From positions 3,731,985 to 3,795,984 of the forward strand of contig NW_004797271.1 of NCBI RefSeq assembly GCF_000002075.1: a DNA stretch of 64,000 bases. Reading direction: 5' to 3'. Positions 36,901 through 44,585 of the stretch are shown here, piece by piece. Under the pieces are notes generated by a model. That model had not been told where the DNA came from. It saw only the letters and a program-made list of their open reading frames with translations, and made no database searches. The translations under genes were made by a program, and so were the position numbers. The stretch comes from Aplysia californica. Taxonomy: Eukaryota; Mollusca; Gastropoda; Aplysiida; Aplysiidae. How positions within the stretch are numbered: the stretch's first letter is position 1; the number at the start of each line of letters is the position of its first letter.

Positions 36901-39071
36901 AAAGAACAATCTAGAGATAAATAAAAGTTATATTAACAGGAGTATTACCAGTACAAGCTCTCATTAAATACAGTCGAACCTGCCCTGACGGCCACCTCTA
37001 TAAGACGGTCACCTGTACAAACGGCCACTTTCCATTTCCCCCCCTTGCGTTTTTTCTATATAATTTAACTGTGTAAAACGGGCACCTGTCCAACGCGGTC
37101 GCGGCCACCATATTTTAACACACAACCCCTATCACACTAAGCAATAACACCTGTCTTAGACGGCCGTCTTAGTGACTCCATTACATTTTGTCATTAATTG
37201 TGCATTGACCCCTGGCGTTGTGGGCGAGCCGTCATAATCTAATCACCTGTTGTTGTTGTTAGATAGTCCCTCCAACCCATCATGTTGCGTAGGCCCCCCT
37301 CACTGTTGACCAATAGCTACCAATTTCCAGCTGTTGGTGAGGGAAACGTGTGATCCCTCATAACCAATAAGCCCCGCCCAGAACTCAAACACAAATCGTC
37401 AGTGAGATGAGTGGTCACTGTTTTACCCAGTCTGTAACGAAGTAACAATGGACGTCAACATGGACTTGTGACAGAAGCGTCACTCGTTCTTCGAGTGGTG
37501 GCGACCCATAATATGTTTGTTTTACCATAGCAATCGGTCCTCCTTGTCTGACACATTTCGTTTTATTGTCACCCTTGCACAAAATCAGCAACAGAATAAA
37601 AATAACAAACAAAATGCAACAAAAACAACAATAATGCCGCTACTTTCGATTGGAAATGGGGTTTGTTTTTTTCATTTTGATCAGTCCTGCCAAAGACGGC
37701 CACCTGTCTTATACGGCCACTTTTCTCCTTGATAATGGGTGGCCGTCTTACACAGGTTTGACTGTATTTCAGTTCATAAACTCACAAAGTATCATATTAC
37801 CTTATTATTTCACTCTGTGCTGTAACTGTGCCAGTCAAAGTCACAAAAACTTTCTTTGGCAGCTTGTCCCTTCAAGAAAAAACAGACGTTATTACATTAC
37901 TGTCAAAGTATTATGACATCAATTTCAAACTGATTTGAATTTAATAAATAATTATTTTTAATAAATAGGCCTAAAAACAAATTCATCTGGTAAACATGGA
38001 TGAAGAAAAGTAAAGAAAACTACTACTGTCATTTAAAGAGTTGTGAAAAACTCGAAACTCCACACAATGGACGTACGTAAAAGCCATAATTATTCTAACT
38101 CATAACACAGAGCAAAAAAAAAATGAATTTATTCTTTTCTTAACTTTCCTTTCTGACTCAAATTCTAAACTTGCAACAACAAAAAAAGCTGGGGGGGGGG
38201 TTACTTTTTAAAGTTAATTGAGGGTCTTGCCTTGATCTTATAAATACCTGTTCCTTGCCAAAACTAAGGCATCCTTAGCTGACAAAATCATATTGTGCTG
38301 TGCCAAAGAGCAGTAGGATCCTGCTACCTCTGAAACTTCCTTCGTCACCTATACATGAAAAAGAAAAGCACATTTATTTCAGTTCCTCTTCATTTCTCTC
38401 TGCTCTCATTTTGACCTCTTAAGCCAGAATATTTCGTCCGATCTAGACTTGTTCACATTCTCAATCTTAGTAATTTGAATGCTTTCCTCTTTTTACTTAA
38501 TTTCAACACTTCGACTTTGATCTGCTACTTGTTATTCTGTATTACTGTGCAGATTTTTTTTTCTGTGCCTAGATCTTTACTTTTATTGAATAACACATTG
38601 AATAAATACCAGCACAATGAATTTGCCTAACCTATTCATAAAATATGCTCGATCTTGGCTGGAAACAGAGCGAAGAAACAAAAAGAAAGGAGGTAAGATT
38701 GAAGAATAGGCCTACAGGACCAGCGGAATAGGACTACTCTTGCATATATTTCGACAACAATTCATGACTTTCCCGTTTTTATTAATTTTTAATCTCTCTC
38801 ACTCTGGTAGGCCTAGTTTAGATCTATTCTTTAAATGTTTGTCAGGGGGGAGACCCCAATCCCTTCCTCAGCCCCCCATTCTCTCGCAATAATACGAGTG
38901 GTCAGGTATTCTCCAATTTTCCCGAACCGAAAGGAGCAAATAAATATGTTAAACATATGAACTAACTTTGCACGCATCTTCTAGTTTTAGATCTAGATCT
39001 AGATCTACTTGACTCCTATTTTTATACCGCACGGAGCGGCGAAGACCAAAGCTATTTTTAGATCCAGACAT
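18881..39071 (-). CDS. CTC1: CTC1, CST telomere maintenance complex subunit (21 exons)
   Basis: Large subunit of the CTC1-STN1-TEN1 complex, which binds telomeric single-stranded DNA and recruits polymerase alpha-primase for C-strand fill-in. Exons in transcript order: 39071-39009, 38348-38248, 37869-37801, 36509-36449, 35775-35692, 34343-34248, 33325-33224, 30989-30928, 30456-30366, 29163-29048, 28584-28446, 27451-27287, 26158-25191, 23590-23454, 23353-23171, 22405-22262, 21780-21654, 20975-20742, 20260-20116, 19706-19559, 18951-18881. They total 3,306 nt, about 1,101 residues; human CTC1 is 1,217. Every intron is GT-AG and every join keeps frame. Segments that follow human CTC1 in order include RWHSFISSGEMYRLSAP, RKVSKKTGNAYCRFQ, a Cys4 zinc ribbon, VLVDDGSCQACVKLWS and SLLVLRPCLMVVKRSEH. 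The first exon is chosen only because MSGSKNSFGLRRS joins in frame; a second in-frame donor would extend that exon to 38967. The last exon is also weak. Identity is secure, the two ends are not. Confidence 0.93.
19559..20975 (-). CDS. CTC1: CTC1 zinc ribbon and C-terminal OB-fold exons 18-20
   Basis: Exon 20975-20742 encodes KLSIKCVCRRCKGVFHSGMC followed by QSRGC, giving CxxC-x8-C-x4-C. Human CTC1 has CxxC-x8-C-x6-C at the same place, so this is the OB-embedded zinc ribbon, as in the RPA70 C-terminal domain. Exon 20260-20116 follows with VLVDDGSCQACVKLWSVDHV and QLLTLTESQWSDV (human [30 protein letters not shown]). Exon 19706-19559 gives LVRSLLVLRPCLMVVKRSEH (human SPSVLRPIVLSFELERK). This part contacts STN1/TEN1 and polymerase alpha in the human complex. 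Confidence 0.93.
19845..19925 (-). repeat. Degenerate copy of the TTTTACGGCGCTCGC repeat
   Basis: TTTTAGTAAGAGTTTTGTGG, then AATTGCAACACA, CACATATAAGTGCCAAAGAT follow the order of the copy B start (TTTTAGTAAGGTTTTACGGC, TCGCAACTGC, TCATATATGAGCGCCAAGG). It has lost its CpGs, as expected of an old copy. Lies in the CTC1 intron between exons 19 and 20. Confidence 0.6.
21155..21480 (-). mobile_element. LINE 3' end with CCHC motif and (CAA)n tail
   Basis: The minus strand encodes RTQHVPLNQHLNRIGVKQSA, then ACPLCDYPSETVEHHLFFC, the C-x2-C-x10-H-x4-C zinc knuckle that ends many RNase H-bearing LINE proteins, followed by a stop. The 3' UTR ends in (CAA)n (complement of 21155-21171). 5'-truncated, in the CTC1 intron between exons 17 and 18. 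Confidence 0.85.
21654..23590 (-). CDS. CTC1: CTC1 exons 14-17 (DNA-binding OB region)
   Basis: Exons 23590-23454, 23353-23171, 22405-22262 and 21780-21654 join in frame. The third encodes DLRCDGTSGDASPLSIYVDG and ends KPYIVGLVPG; the fourth continues AVVEFIHLQRKVSKKTGNAY and CRFQDVSTF. Human CTC1 has [20 protein letters not shown] followed by RSHNVYCCFRSST at this position. The donor of the first exon is GTACTC, chosen because a later GT lies beyond an in-frame stop and because it restores the phase needed by the next acceptor. Confidence 0.88.
21898..21972. repeat. (ATG)n microsatellite
   Basis: GATGATGATG for about 70 bp within a CTC1 intron. The poly-Asp frame is an artefact. Confidence 0.97.
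23838..24340 (-). mobile_element. tRNA-headed SINE-like element with ACGGCGCTCGC tail
   Basis: On the minus strand it starts near 24340 with a tRNA-like head (CTCGTGGCCTAGAGGTTAAG, then GGTCCCGGGT at 24280-24290 as a weak B box), continues through a body with GGGATCTTTAACGAGCGCAA (plus strand, about 23979), and ends GCAGTTGCGAGCGCCGTAAA. This ties the recurring ACGGCGCTCGC repeat to a SINE 3' tail. Lies in CTC1 intron 13. Confidence 0.7.
24932..25109. mobile_element. Short TA-flanked MITE in CTC1 intron 13
   Basis: TA at 24930-24931 and 25110-25111. Ends TAGTCAAACC and, on the complement, CATTCGAATCTT. Inner motifs AGTGGTCCGTCTTAGACAGG and TTGTACAGTGGTTGTCTTGG resemble the larger family members at 34616 and 36971, so this is a 178-bp deletion derivative. 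Confidence 0.65.
25191..26158 (-). CDS. CTC1: CTC1 large central exon 13
   Basis: This 968-nt exon encodes 322 residues and is by far the largest in the gene. It begins VFFGSISGSASGP after a CT/AG acceptor at 26159-26160 and ends VSQVQVG in phase 2 before a GTAAGT donor (ACTTAC on the plus strand at 25185-25190). Its C-terminal third holds RWHSFISSGEMYRLSAPKSQ, which matches human VRWFEFLHPGQVYRLIAPG in the OB-fold that precedes the DNA-binding half. The exon is open over its whole length. Confidence 0.93.
26817..27165. repeat. Diverged tandem duplication in CTC1 intron 12
   Basis: AGCCATAACAATGTAAA occurs at about 26817 and 27020, and ACAACACACCTCA at about 26913 and 27118, in the same order and spacing, so two units of about 200 bp lie in tandem and are heavily diverged. 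Confidence 0.7.
29770..29880. repeat. Fragment related to the 12.6 kb SINE body
   Basis: A G-rich stretch is followed by TCTAGATCATTTAGGAGG (about 29820-29838), shared with 12580-12599, and CCTCTGCTGGAAC. Only part of the body is kept. Confidence 0.45.
31440..31490. repeat. GAGCATAGAGCTTGCTGTTGAG-type repeat fragment
   Basis: CCGCTCAACAGCAAGCTCTA then TGCACTTAACAATCTA is the complement of the piece at 55500-55545 (GATTGTGAAGAGCATAGAGC, TTGCTGTTGAGCAGG). It precedes the RNase H LINE. Confidence 0.65.
31500..32480 (+). mobile_element. LINE fragment with RNase H domain
   Basis: The open stretch 31767-32273 encodes an RNase H domain with LDIFTDGHAT (first Asp), YRAETTALL (Glu), HIFTDSQSLVQHL (Asp) and HGKNRADALANKGG (last Asp), so the four catalytic acids are present. 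Upstream, INSWREVARQSSNNVGLEHL and KEPLWPVSTTPPWKTPCNLT continue the protein past one stop. Downstream, NRLHSQ and SPEDLQHALYKC are remnants of the C-terminal zinc knuckle. RNase H after reverse transcriptase is found in the I-group LINEs. The copy is 5'-truncated and frame-broken, in the CTC1 intron between exons 7 and 8. Confidence 0.85.
32690..32870 (-). mobile_element. tRNA-derived SINE
   Basis: On the minus strand: GGGGGCCTAGTGGTTAGGCT (A box, about 32837-32856), GAGGTTGCAGGTTCAGAAGT (degenerate B box), then a body TGTGTCCTTGGGAAAGGCAC and CACTTCACCCACGTGGGAAT, then GAGTACCCGGCC. The body matches the 10.27 kb fragment. Confidence 0.8.
33224..38348 (-). CDS. CTC1: CTC1 N-terminal half exons 2-7 (OB-fold region)
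   Basis: Six short exons (38348-38248, 37869-37801, 36509-36449, 35775-35692, 34343-34248, 33325-33224) form a continuous frame. KLPKKVFVTLTGTVTAQSEI, MKPGYLFIIEVEQKLTILVK, then WFQGIIPTKSYVFKDLRLT line up with the human stretch beginning [20 protein letters not shown] and continuing through the ALRPGTAYVLTELRVSKI segment, i.e. an N-terminal OB-fold. About 200 human residues come before this point, but here only about 55 do. The introns carry two related TA-flanked MITEs and one TTAA MITE, none of which touches a splice site. Confidence 0.88.
33357..33596. mobile_element. TTAA-flanked (piggyBac-type) MITE
   Basis: TTAA at 33353-33356 and 33597-33600. The left end CCCTATCCGTATG and the complement of the right end CCCTATCTGTACG pair well. 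TTAA with CCC ends is typical of piggyBac. A subterminal hairpin CCCTGGGG (33370-33377) / CCCCAGGG (33389-33396) lies inside. 240 bp, no transposase; in CTC1 intron 6-7. Confidence 0.82.
34616..35453. mobile_element. TA-flanked MITE, family CAGTCGAACC, copy 1
   Basis: TA at 34614-34615 and 35454-35455. The left end CAGTCGAACCTGCCATGACG and the right-end complement CAGTCAGACTTGTCTAAAAT are related. It shares GTACAAAC.G.CACTTTCCAT, TATATAATTTAACTGTGTAA, the middle and the right end with the 36971 copy. No transposase frame in 838 bp. In the CTC1 intron between exons 5 and 6. Confidence 0.88.
36971..37764. mobile_element. TA-flanked MITE, family CAGTCGAACC, copy 2
   Basis: TA at 36969-36970 and 37765-37766. 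The left end CAGTCGAACCTGCCCTGACG and the right-end complement CAGTCAAACCTGTGTAAGAC form the terminal repeat; GACGGCCACC and TACGGCCACTTTTCTCCTTG recur inside. 794 bp, clearly homologous to copy 1. In the CTC1 intron between exons 3 and 4. CAGT ends and TA duplication suggest a pogo/Tc1-type source. Confidence 0.9.
38967..39008. repeat. (AGATCT)n palindromic run at CTC1 exon 1
   Basis: TTTAGATCTAGATCTAGATC repeats lie between the two possible donors of CTC1 exon 1. Similar runs occur at 39860-39895 and 41451-41490. Confidence 0.85.
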
Positions 39072-39951
39072 CAGCTGAAAAATGCCTGCTACAGCGCAGG
39101 CGATAACTTTTGACCTCAGCTCGATCTAGATTTCTTGGTCGAGAAAATTTTGCTTGGTCAATTTCATCGGTTAACCGAACAATTTTGCATTTAACTCACT
39201 TCAGACGGTTCACACAACAGTTGCGTGACCCCCGCCGCGACGGCTCCCACAAGCCCTGCGTGACCAACTTTGGAATTTTTTTTCCGCTCTACAAATCACA
39301 CACGATCGCGGGACCCGCCTCGTACCCTTGTTTGGCCAAGCCTGAGCTACTTAGACTTCGTTTCGTATTTCTGGGACCCAGAGTTTTTAAGTTATTGGAG
39401 GTGAAGGACAGTGACCCCAACTGGGGTTGAACTGACTGGAACTCGCGCTTTGCTTATTTCTATACAGCTGATAGTAATCCGACTGTCGCGTCGTAGAAAC
39501 GGTCGAAGAAGTCGCATGAACAAGAATCACATAATTTCGCCGTTTTCGATACTTCTGTACGTTTTACTAGATCTAGTTCTAGTGTCTGAGAATATGATGT
39601 GTCTGATAGTTGGGATCCAGGATATGTACCCGAACACGGCCTGAGTCGTAGTTTTAGGGCTAGATCTCTAGCACTAGTACTGGTGTTGTTGTTCGCGCAA
39701 CGAAATCACAACATCGTGCCGTACATCTGTCTCATGTAATTCAGTGCATGGGTCTGAATCAACACACAGACCAGCTTTTATACTTTCACCAAACACTCAC
39801 ACATGCACACAAATCAAAATACAACACTTTGAACTTTTATTTTTGTTGTGAATTTCATTCTAGATCTATCTAGATCTACAATCTAGATCTACCTGTCATG
39901 TCTCTGGAAATTTTTCGGAAAATCAAATTTGTGCCAATTTTTTTTAAGAAA

Positions 39952-40395
39952 GTGGCTATTCTCACCCGCCCGGAAGTTCTCGCAAGATCAACTCCTCCCC
40001 TCTTCTCTCTCTCTCTGTCTCTTTCTAAATACTGTCTATCGGTGTGGACGATCAAATTGACCAAAACAAAGTTAAAAAATGATGTTAAAACACAAAAGTA
40101 AATTAATTTGGTTGTCTACAAAGATGCTACGGCTATTTAACTTTTCGAATCGAGCCCAACTACGCGGGTCGCCATTTTGTTTTGCCCGGAAATTCTCGCA
40201 CTACTCCTCTCTCTCTTTCTCTCTCTCTCTCCACTGCCCACAGACAAAATTGTACGCTTTTAGTAGGCTACAGTTGTAATGGAACGTTTGTTCACGGCAC
40301 AGAATTCTACAATTTTTCTGTTATCACAGTGTAGAATTCTGTGGTTTAGGGTGAACGCAAAATTTGGTGAACGCGCACCGGGTGAGAATAGCCAC
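39952..40395. repeat. Inverted-repeat unit in the CTC1-CFAP69 intergenic region
   Basis: GTGGCTATTCTCACCCG at 39952-39968 is repeated exactly in inverted form at 40379-40395. Inside are two similar segments, each starting GCCCGGAA.TTCTCGCA and followed by a CT-rich tract (about 39968 and 40178), and a central hairpin. A further partial copy of the end motif (ACTATTCTCACTCCGGGTGA) lies at about 40408. It may be a small MITE or a local duplication-inversion; I see no clear target duplication. Confidence 0.55.
40298..40343. repeat. Perfect 14-bp stem hairpin
   Basis: CACAGAATTCTACA at 40298-40311 pairs exactly with TGTAGAATTCTGTG at 40330-40343, leaving an 18-base loop. The flanks GTTCAC (left) and GTGAAC (right) extend the stem imperfectly. 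It sits inside the larger inverted repeat. Confidence 0.8.
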
Positions 40396-40704
40396 AAGAC
40401 TCGCCTGCACTATTCTCACTCCGGGTGAGAAGAGAGGTGGCCTTCTGGCCTTCTCCTTCTTTTAAATCATATAAAAATTTAAGTATTAGACTTAGATCTA
40501 CACAAATTTAGTTTTTTGTGTTAGATTAAGCTTGAATGTTACTTTACTGTGTAAAAAAAATAATTACAATGGGGTAATTCTGAGAGTTGTGGTGATTTAT
40601 TGAAAATACTGGGCTCAATGGCATGACTGATGATACTGATGACTCAAGACTGATGATACAAATATAAAAACCAAAACAAATGAGGCCCTCTACAAACTGC
40701 AAAT

Positions 40705-40885
40705 CCGTGTCGGATTTCAAATCTGCCTCCGCTGAATGAGAATGCTATACTTTCTATTTCCTTCCTGTAATTGTTGTGTCACTTAGAAATTATAACAACA
40801 AACCTGTGTCGGATTTCAAATCTGCCTCTCTGCTAACAAATACTGTACTTTCACTTTCTTACTTTCCTTCCTGTTATTGTTTTGA
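40705..40885. repeat. Direct duplication upstream of CFAP69
   Basis: GTGTCGGATTTCAAATCTGC occurs at about 40707 and again at about 40806, about 99 bp apart. Both copies are followed by a T/C-rich segment ending TTTCCTTCCTGT.ATTGTT. The two units are diverged but clearly related. Confidence 0.75.
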
Positions 40886-41322
40886 AAATTACACGGAATT
40901 CGTACCAATATTATTTCGCTTCTTGATTGGTCAAAAATAAATCATATTCTCATCTCTGTCGTCTTTACTTTTTACATCTTAGATCTATATTTATAACGAA
41001 TTTACGGATATGAATACTTATGGGGCTCTGTGTACAATGCATATTTACATTCCTACAAAAATATATATTGTACATGACACTATACGTACTGAACGCAATG
41101 GACCGTTTCTTTTAGGACTATAAAAAATGACTACCATACTCGGATCAAGGCCGAAAACATTCCCACAAGGCAACTACTGCTTCCTTAGTGATTGTTTTCA
41201 TCATGGCCGTCTCTGTTTAGTAGAATGTAGTTTCGTTTACATCGGTCTGCTCTGCTCCTTACAAGAGGCAGAGATTTCTTTATATTATCCTTCAATTTTT
41301 GTGAGTGAGCTCGGATATCATC

Positions 41323-44300
41323 ATGGCTGTTGTACAAACGGTTGGACAGTCCAAGAGGCTTCAGAGTAGCCTTGAGCCCGACAAAGCCAGAATACCTTTG
41401 GTTACACACATCATTACTGACGATGATTTGGGCATAGTTGAGGTAATATAATCTAGATCTAGATATCTAGGTATCTAGATCTAGAATCTAGAGCGCAAAA
41501 AGAATTTTGAAACATTTTCTCTTTCTCAGTCTAAACATATCCACCAACCTGCTTTATTTTGATTGTGGAGCATTTCATGGTATGTGCTCTAGGTCATGTC
41601 ATTTTTTTTTTTATGATGGTTTTGTCAGTCTTAACTACAGTTCACGCCTTGTTTAAAATTAAATTTAAATCATATTTTGTTGTTTTGAGAACTCATTTTC
41701 TAAAAATTAAGTGAGGAGTTCCGCCTAGGGCGGGCACTTCCATGGCTAGGTCTACTGAGCATTCTATACTAGAGTTGGTGCACTTAGAGAATCCAATTGA
41801 TGACTTACATTGTGGTAAATTTTGACGACTAGGTAGGCTAACTTTCTAGAGCAAAGCACATTTGACAGCTCCAGTCAAGGACAAATTCAAGTCATGTGGA
41901 ATCCGCCATTACCTTCTTCTGTCGACTATTGAGAATATTGGACTTCTGTTTTGGAAGGAGGGGGGGTGCAAAAAAAATAAAATGCCAACGGGGGGGGGGG
42001 GGGGTGCAAAATACTGAACCCAACTTTTTTGTATACCCCGTTCAAAATATCCTCTCTTTAGTGTGTTGTTGGTCAGCCTGCCCGCTGTGGAACTCCTTCT
42101 TCCAAAATTACAGTGCTTACCTTTGTCAACCATGTGAAGTTTTTAGTTCACAAACAAAACCCTGCTATAGTGAGAAAAAAGTAACAACTATAATAAATTG
42201 TACCACCTCAACAACTAAATTGTGTTACGACTGTGATGCTTCACTGTCACAACACACTCACACCCACACATTTACACATTCAGGAAGTAGGGGGTGGGTT
42301 GGGTATGTTAAGATTTAATTGTTTCTTTGTTAGATTGTTTATGGAAGGGAGGTTGAAAAGATGCGATTGTATAGGCCGACTGTGTTTTTGGATCATTATC
42401 TCACCTTTTTATAAAAATTCATATTCAGATTTTCCAGTGATTGCCTTCATTATCCAAAAATTTGTCCAGCTCCTTCCCATTCTTATAGTTATTGAACACA
42501 TGTGTCTTTGAATTTGTCAATTCTATGTTGACAGATTATTTTCCTACTTGGACTTATCTTTTTTTTAAGGCAGCCCGAAGGAGGGGGGGGGTGAGGGATA
42601 GAGGGAAGAAGATGTCTTGTTTACCAATTATATTTAAAAGGGGTGCTCATGATATATATACTATACTGACATTATCTTTGAGGGTCTGATTAGAAATTCA
42701 TCAATAGGCTGATTGATCTTTTGGAAAGTTATAGTGAAGAGAGAATATAGATATTTTTTTTTCATTTCCATTATCTTCTGTGCTTTTCTGGAAAGATGTA
42801 TATTTTTACAGGGGTCAAAGTTACAGCAAGTCAACCTGAAAAGGGTTATAAAGCTGCTGACAGATCCACACTCAGTAAGTACTGCTTTTTTCTGTTTTCT
42901 GCGAGCAAATAAACAAAAATTTATATTATCTTTTAAGGAGCAGAATGTCATCAGTCAGTTGGAAAGAAATGCGATTCAAAGACTTTTCTTTTTCTTTTAT
43001 CAGTCAAAGAAACGCAAAGATAAAAACAGTGTTTGCAGTCAGGAATAAGAAAAGATATGGATGAAGGTGATGCAAAGATGTTGTTTGCATTCTGCTGTGG
43101 ATGATGCTGCTGCTATTTTTACTATTATTTCTGCTGCTGCTATTTATACTGATGAAGACTGTGGTGATCATGGTGATTATGCTACTGATGATGTTTATGA
43201 TGATGATGATTTCTTGTAATTGTAAGAAATTCTTTATCTTTCAAAAACTAAATTTGCCTTTTTCAAAATATTTTTGCTACTTTCTTGAAGTGATGTTTAA
43301 GTAATTTAAACATTTTTTGTGCTGCTCATACCATTTGGTTCTCTTTTTTTTATGTTACAGATGATGTTATATGAAAGACATGTTCATGCACTGACAAGGA
43401 TGGCACGTCATTACAACAAAGGCTTCGTATCCTTTAAAATTGGGAGTTACAATGTAATATAAGTAGCTAATTTAGAAACAAACTTAATGGTCTACTGAGG
43501 TTAAGGAAATTCTTAAAACTCAGTTTTGGGCCGATTGATTTTGTTTATTGCTAGGATTTGTGATCTGGGTGTGCATTATTGTTATATTTGTGTAAGGCAT
43601 TATATATCACGTATGCCTACGTTTGTGCATACTTTATGTGTGTGCTTATTTCTGTTTTGTTAACATTGTTGTGTATTCTTTTTCCTTAACTAAATTTTAG
43701 CCAATGAAAGACCTAGTGATGGTCTTCAAGATCTTGAATGTCTGTGCTGATCGTGTTGATTCAAACCCCATCTATGAACAGCCAATCATAGAAATCCTGA
43801 AGCTCTGCAGTTTTCCATTTCTGATGGAAAAATCATCCGATGAACTTGTGTATGAGCAAATTGTTGTTGAATCAATTTCACAACTAGGTGAGTACTTGTC
43901 GCATTTCAGTCTTTTTCTGTGGTGTTAGTTTTCTGCTCAAGAATCAGTATGTCATGATTGGAAAAATGGAGAGATGAAAAAAGAAGGGGTTTTATAAGTT
44001 TTGTTGATATGTGCATAATAGTATACCTGCTATTTTTTATCAGCTCAGTTGGGCAAGTAACTGAACATATTTGTATCTAATCTCATTGTTTGTAGGTAGA
44101 TGTTGGTAATGCATTCTGATTTATTTTTGTTTTTGTTTTCCTCCAGGCTATCTGATGAGAATTCCAAGTTCTGATGTGAGAAAACAAATATGTGACACTT
44201 TGTTGTTGTTCACATCAATGAAGCCAACACAAGATGTTCAAAGTAAGCATATATTCTCAATTTTAAAATGTAGAGGACAAATAGTTCACCTTGTTCTTGC

Positions 44301-44585
44301 ATAAAAAGTACCTCTATAAGATTAATCTAAAGGTTGCTGTTATTTTTAATGTTCTCATATTATCACCTTTATTATGTAAACATTGCAAGGCCTTTCTTTT
44401 TTTGCTTCTTTTTTGGGAGTAAATATGCAAAATATGCCCTTACCAAGTAGGTAACTTTGTTCCACTCTGTTGATACAAAATCAGCCATCTTCTTTTTTCT
44501 CTGAAATACAGATTTCAAGCCTGCAGATTTGGCATTCAACAGAAAAATGATTGAATTCAGTGACATCTCAGAGACCTTGGTCAAG
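41323..44585 (+). CDS. CFAP69: CFAP69 exons 1-6 (N-terminal part)
   Basis: Exon 1 gives 40 residues from MAVVQTVG to DDDLGIVE. Exon 2 encodes VNLKRVIKLLTDPHS (human MDLNRVIKLLEETDK). Exon 4 encodes MKDLVMVFKILNVCADRV (human LRDLAQIFKILNLCSGKI), and exon 5 YLMRIPSSDVRKQICDTL (human LMKIPSSELRIQICKCI). Exon 6 is short (44512-44585). Phases run 0, 0, 0, 1, 1, 0. An AGATCT-rich palindromic run begins directly after exon 1 (41451-41490). Confidence 0.95.

Larger units (their letters stand above)
39072..41322. promoter_or_regulatory. Intergenic region between divergent CTC1 and CFAP69
   Basis: The two start codons face away from each other across about 2.25 kb, so both promoters should lie here. 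No TATA box is obvious at either start. The region holds AGATCT-rich runs (39000 area and 39860-39895), pyrimidine-rich CTCTCTCT tracts (40000-40025, 40203-40231), a 17-bp inverted repeat (39952-39968 with 40379-40395), a 14-bp hairpin (40298-40343) and a direct duplication (40705 and 40804). Promoter function is inferred from position only. Confidence 0.4.

Noticed and set aside
41896-42318. 140-codon plus-strand frame in CFAP69 intron 1
   Set aside because: Runs through poly-G tracts, breaks no gap in the CFAP69 alignment and has no recognisable domain.
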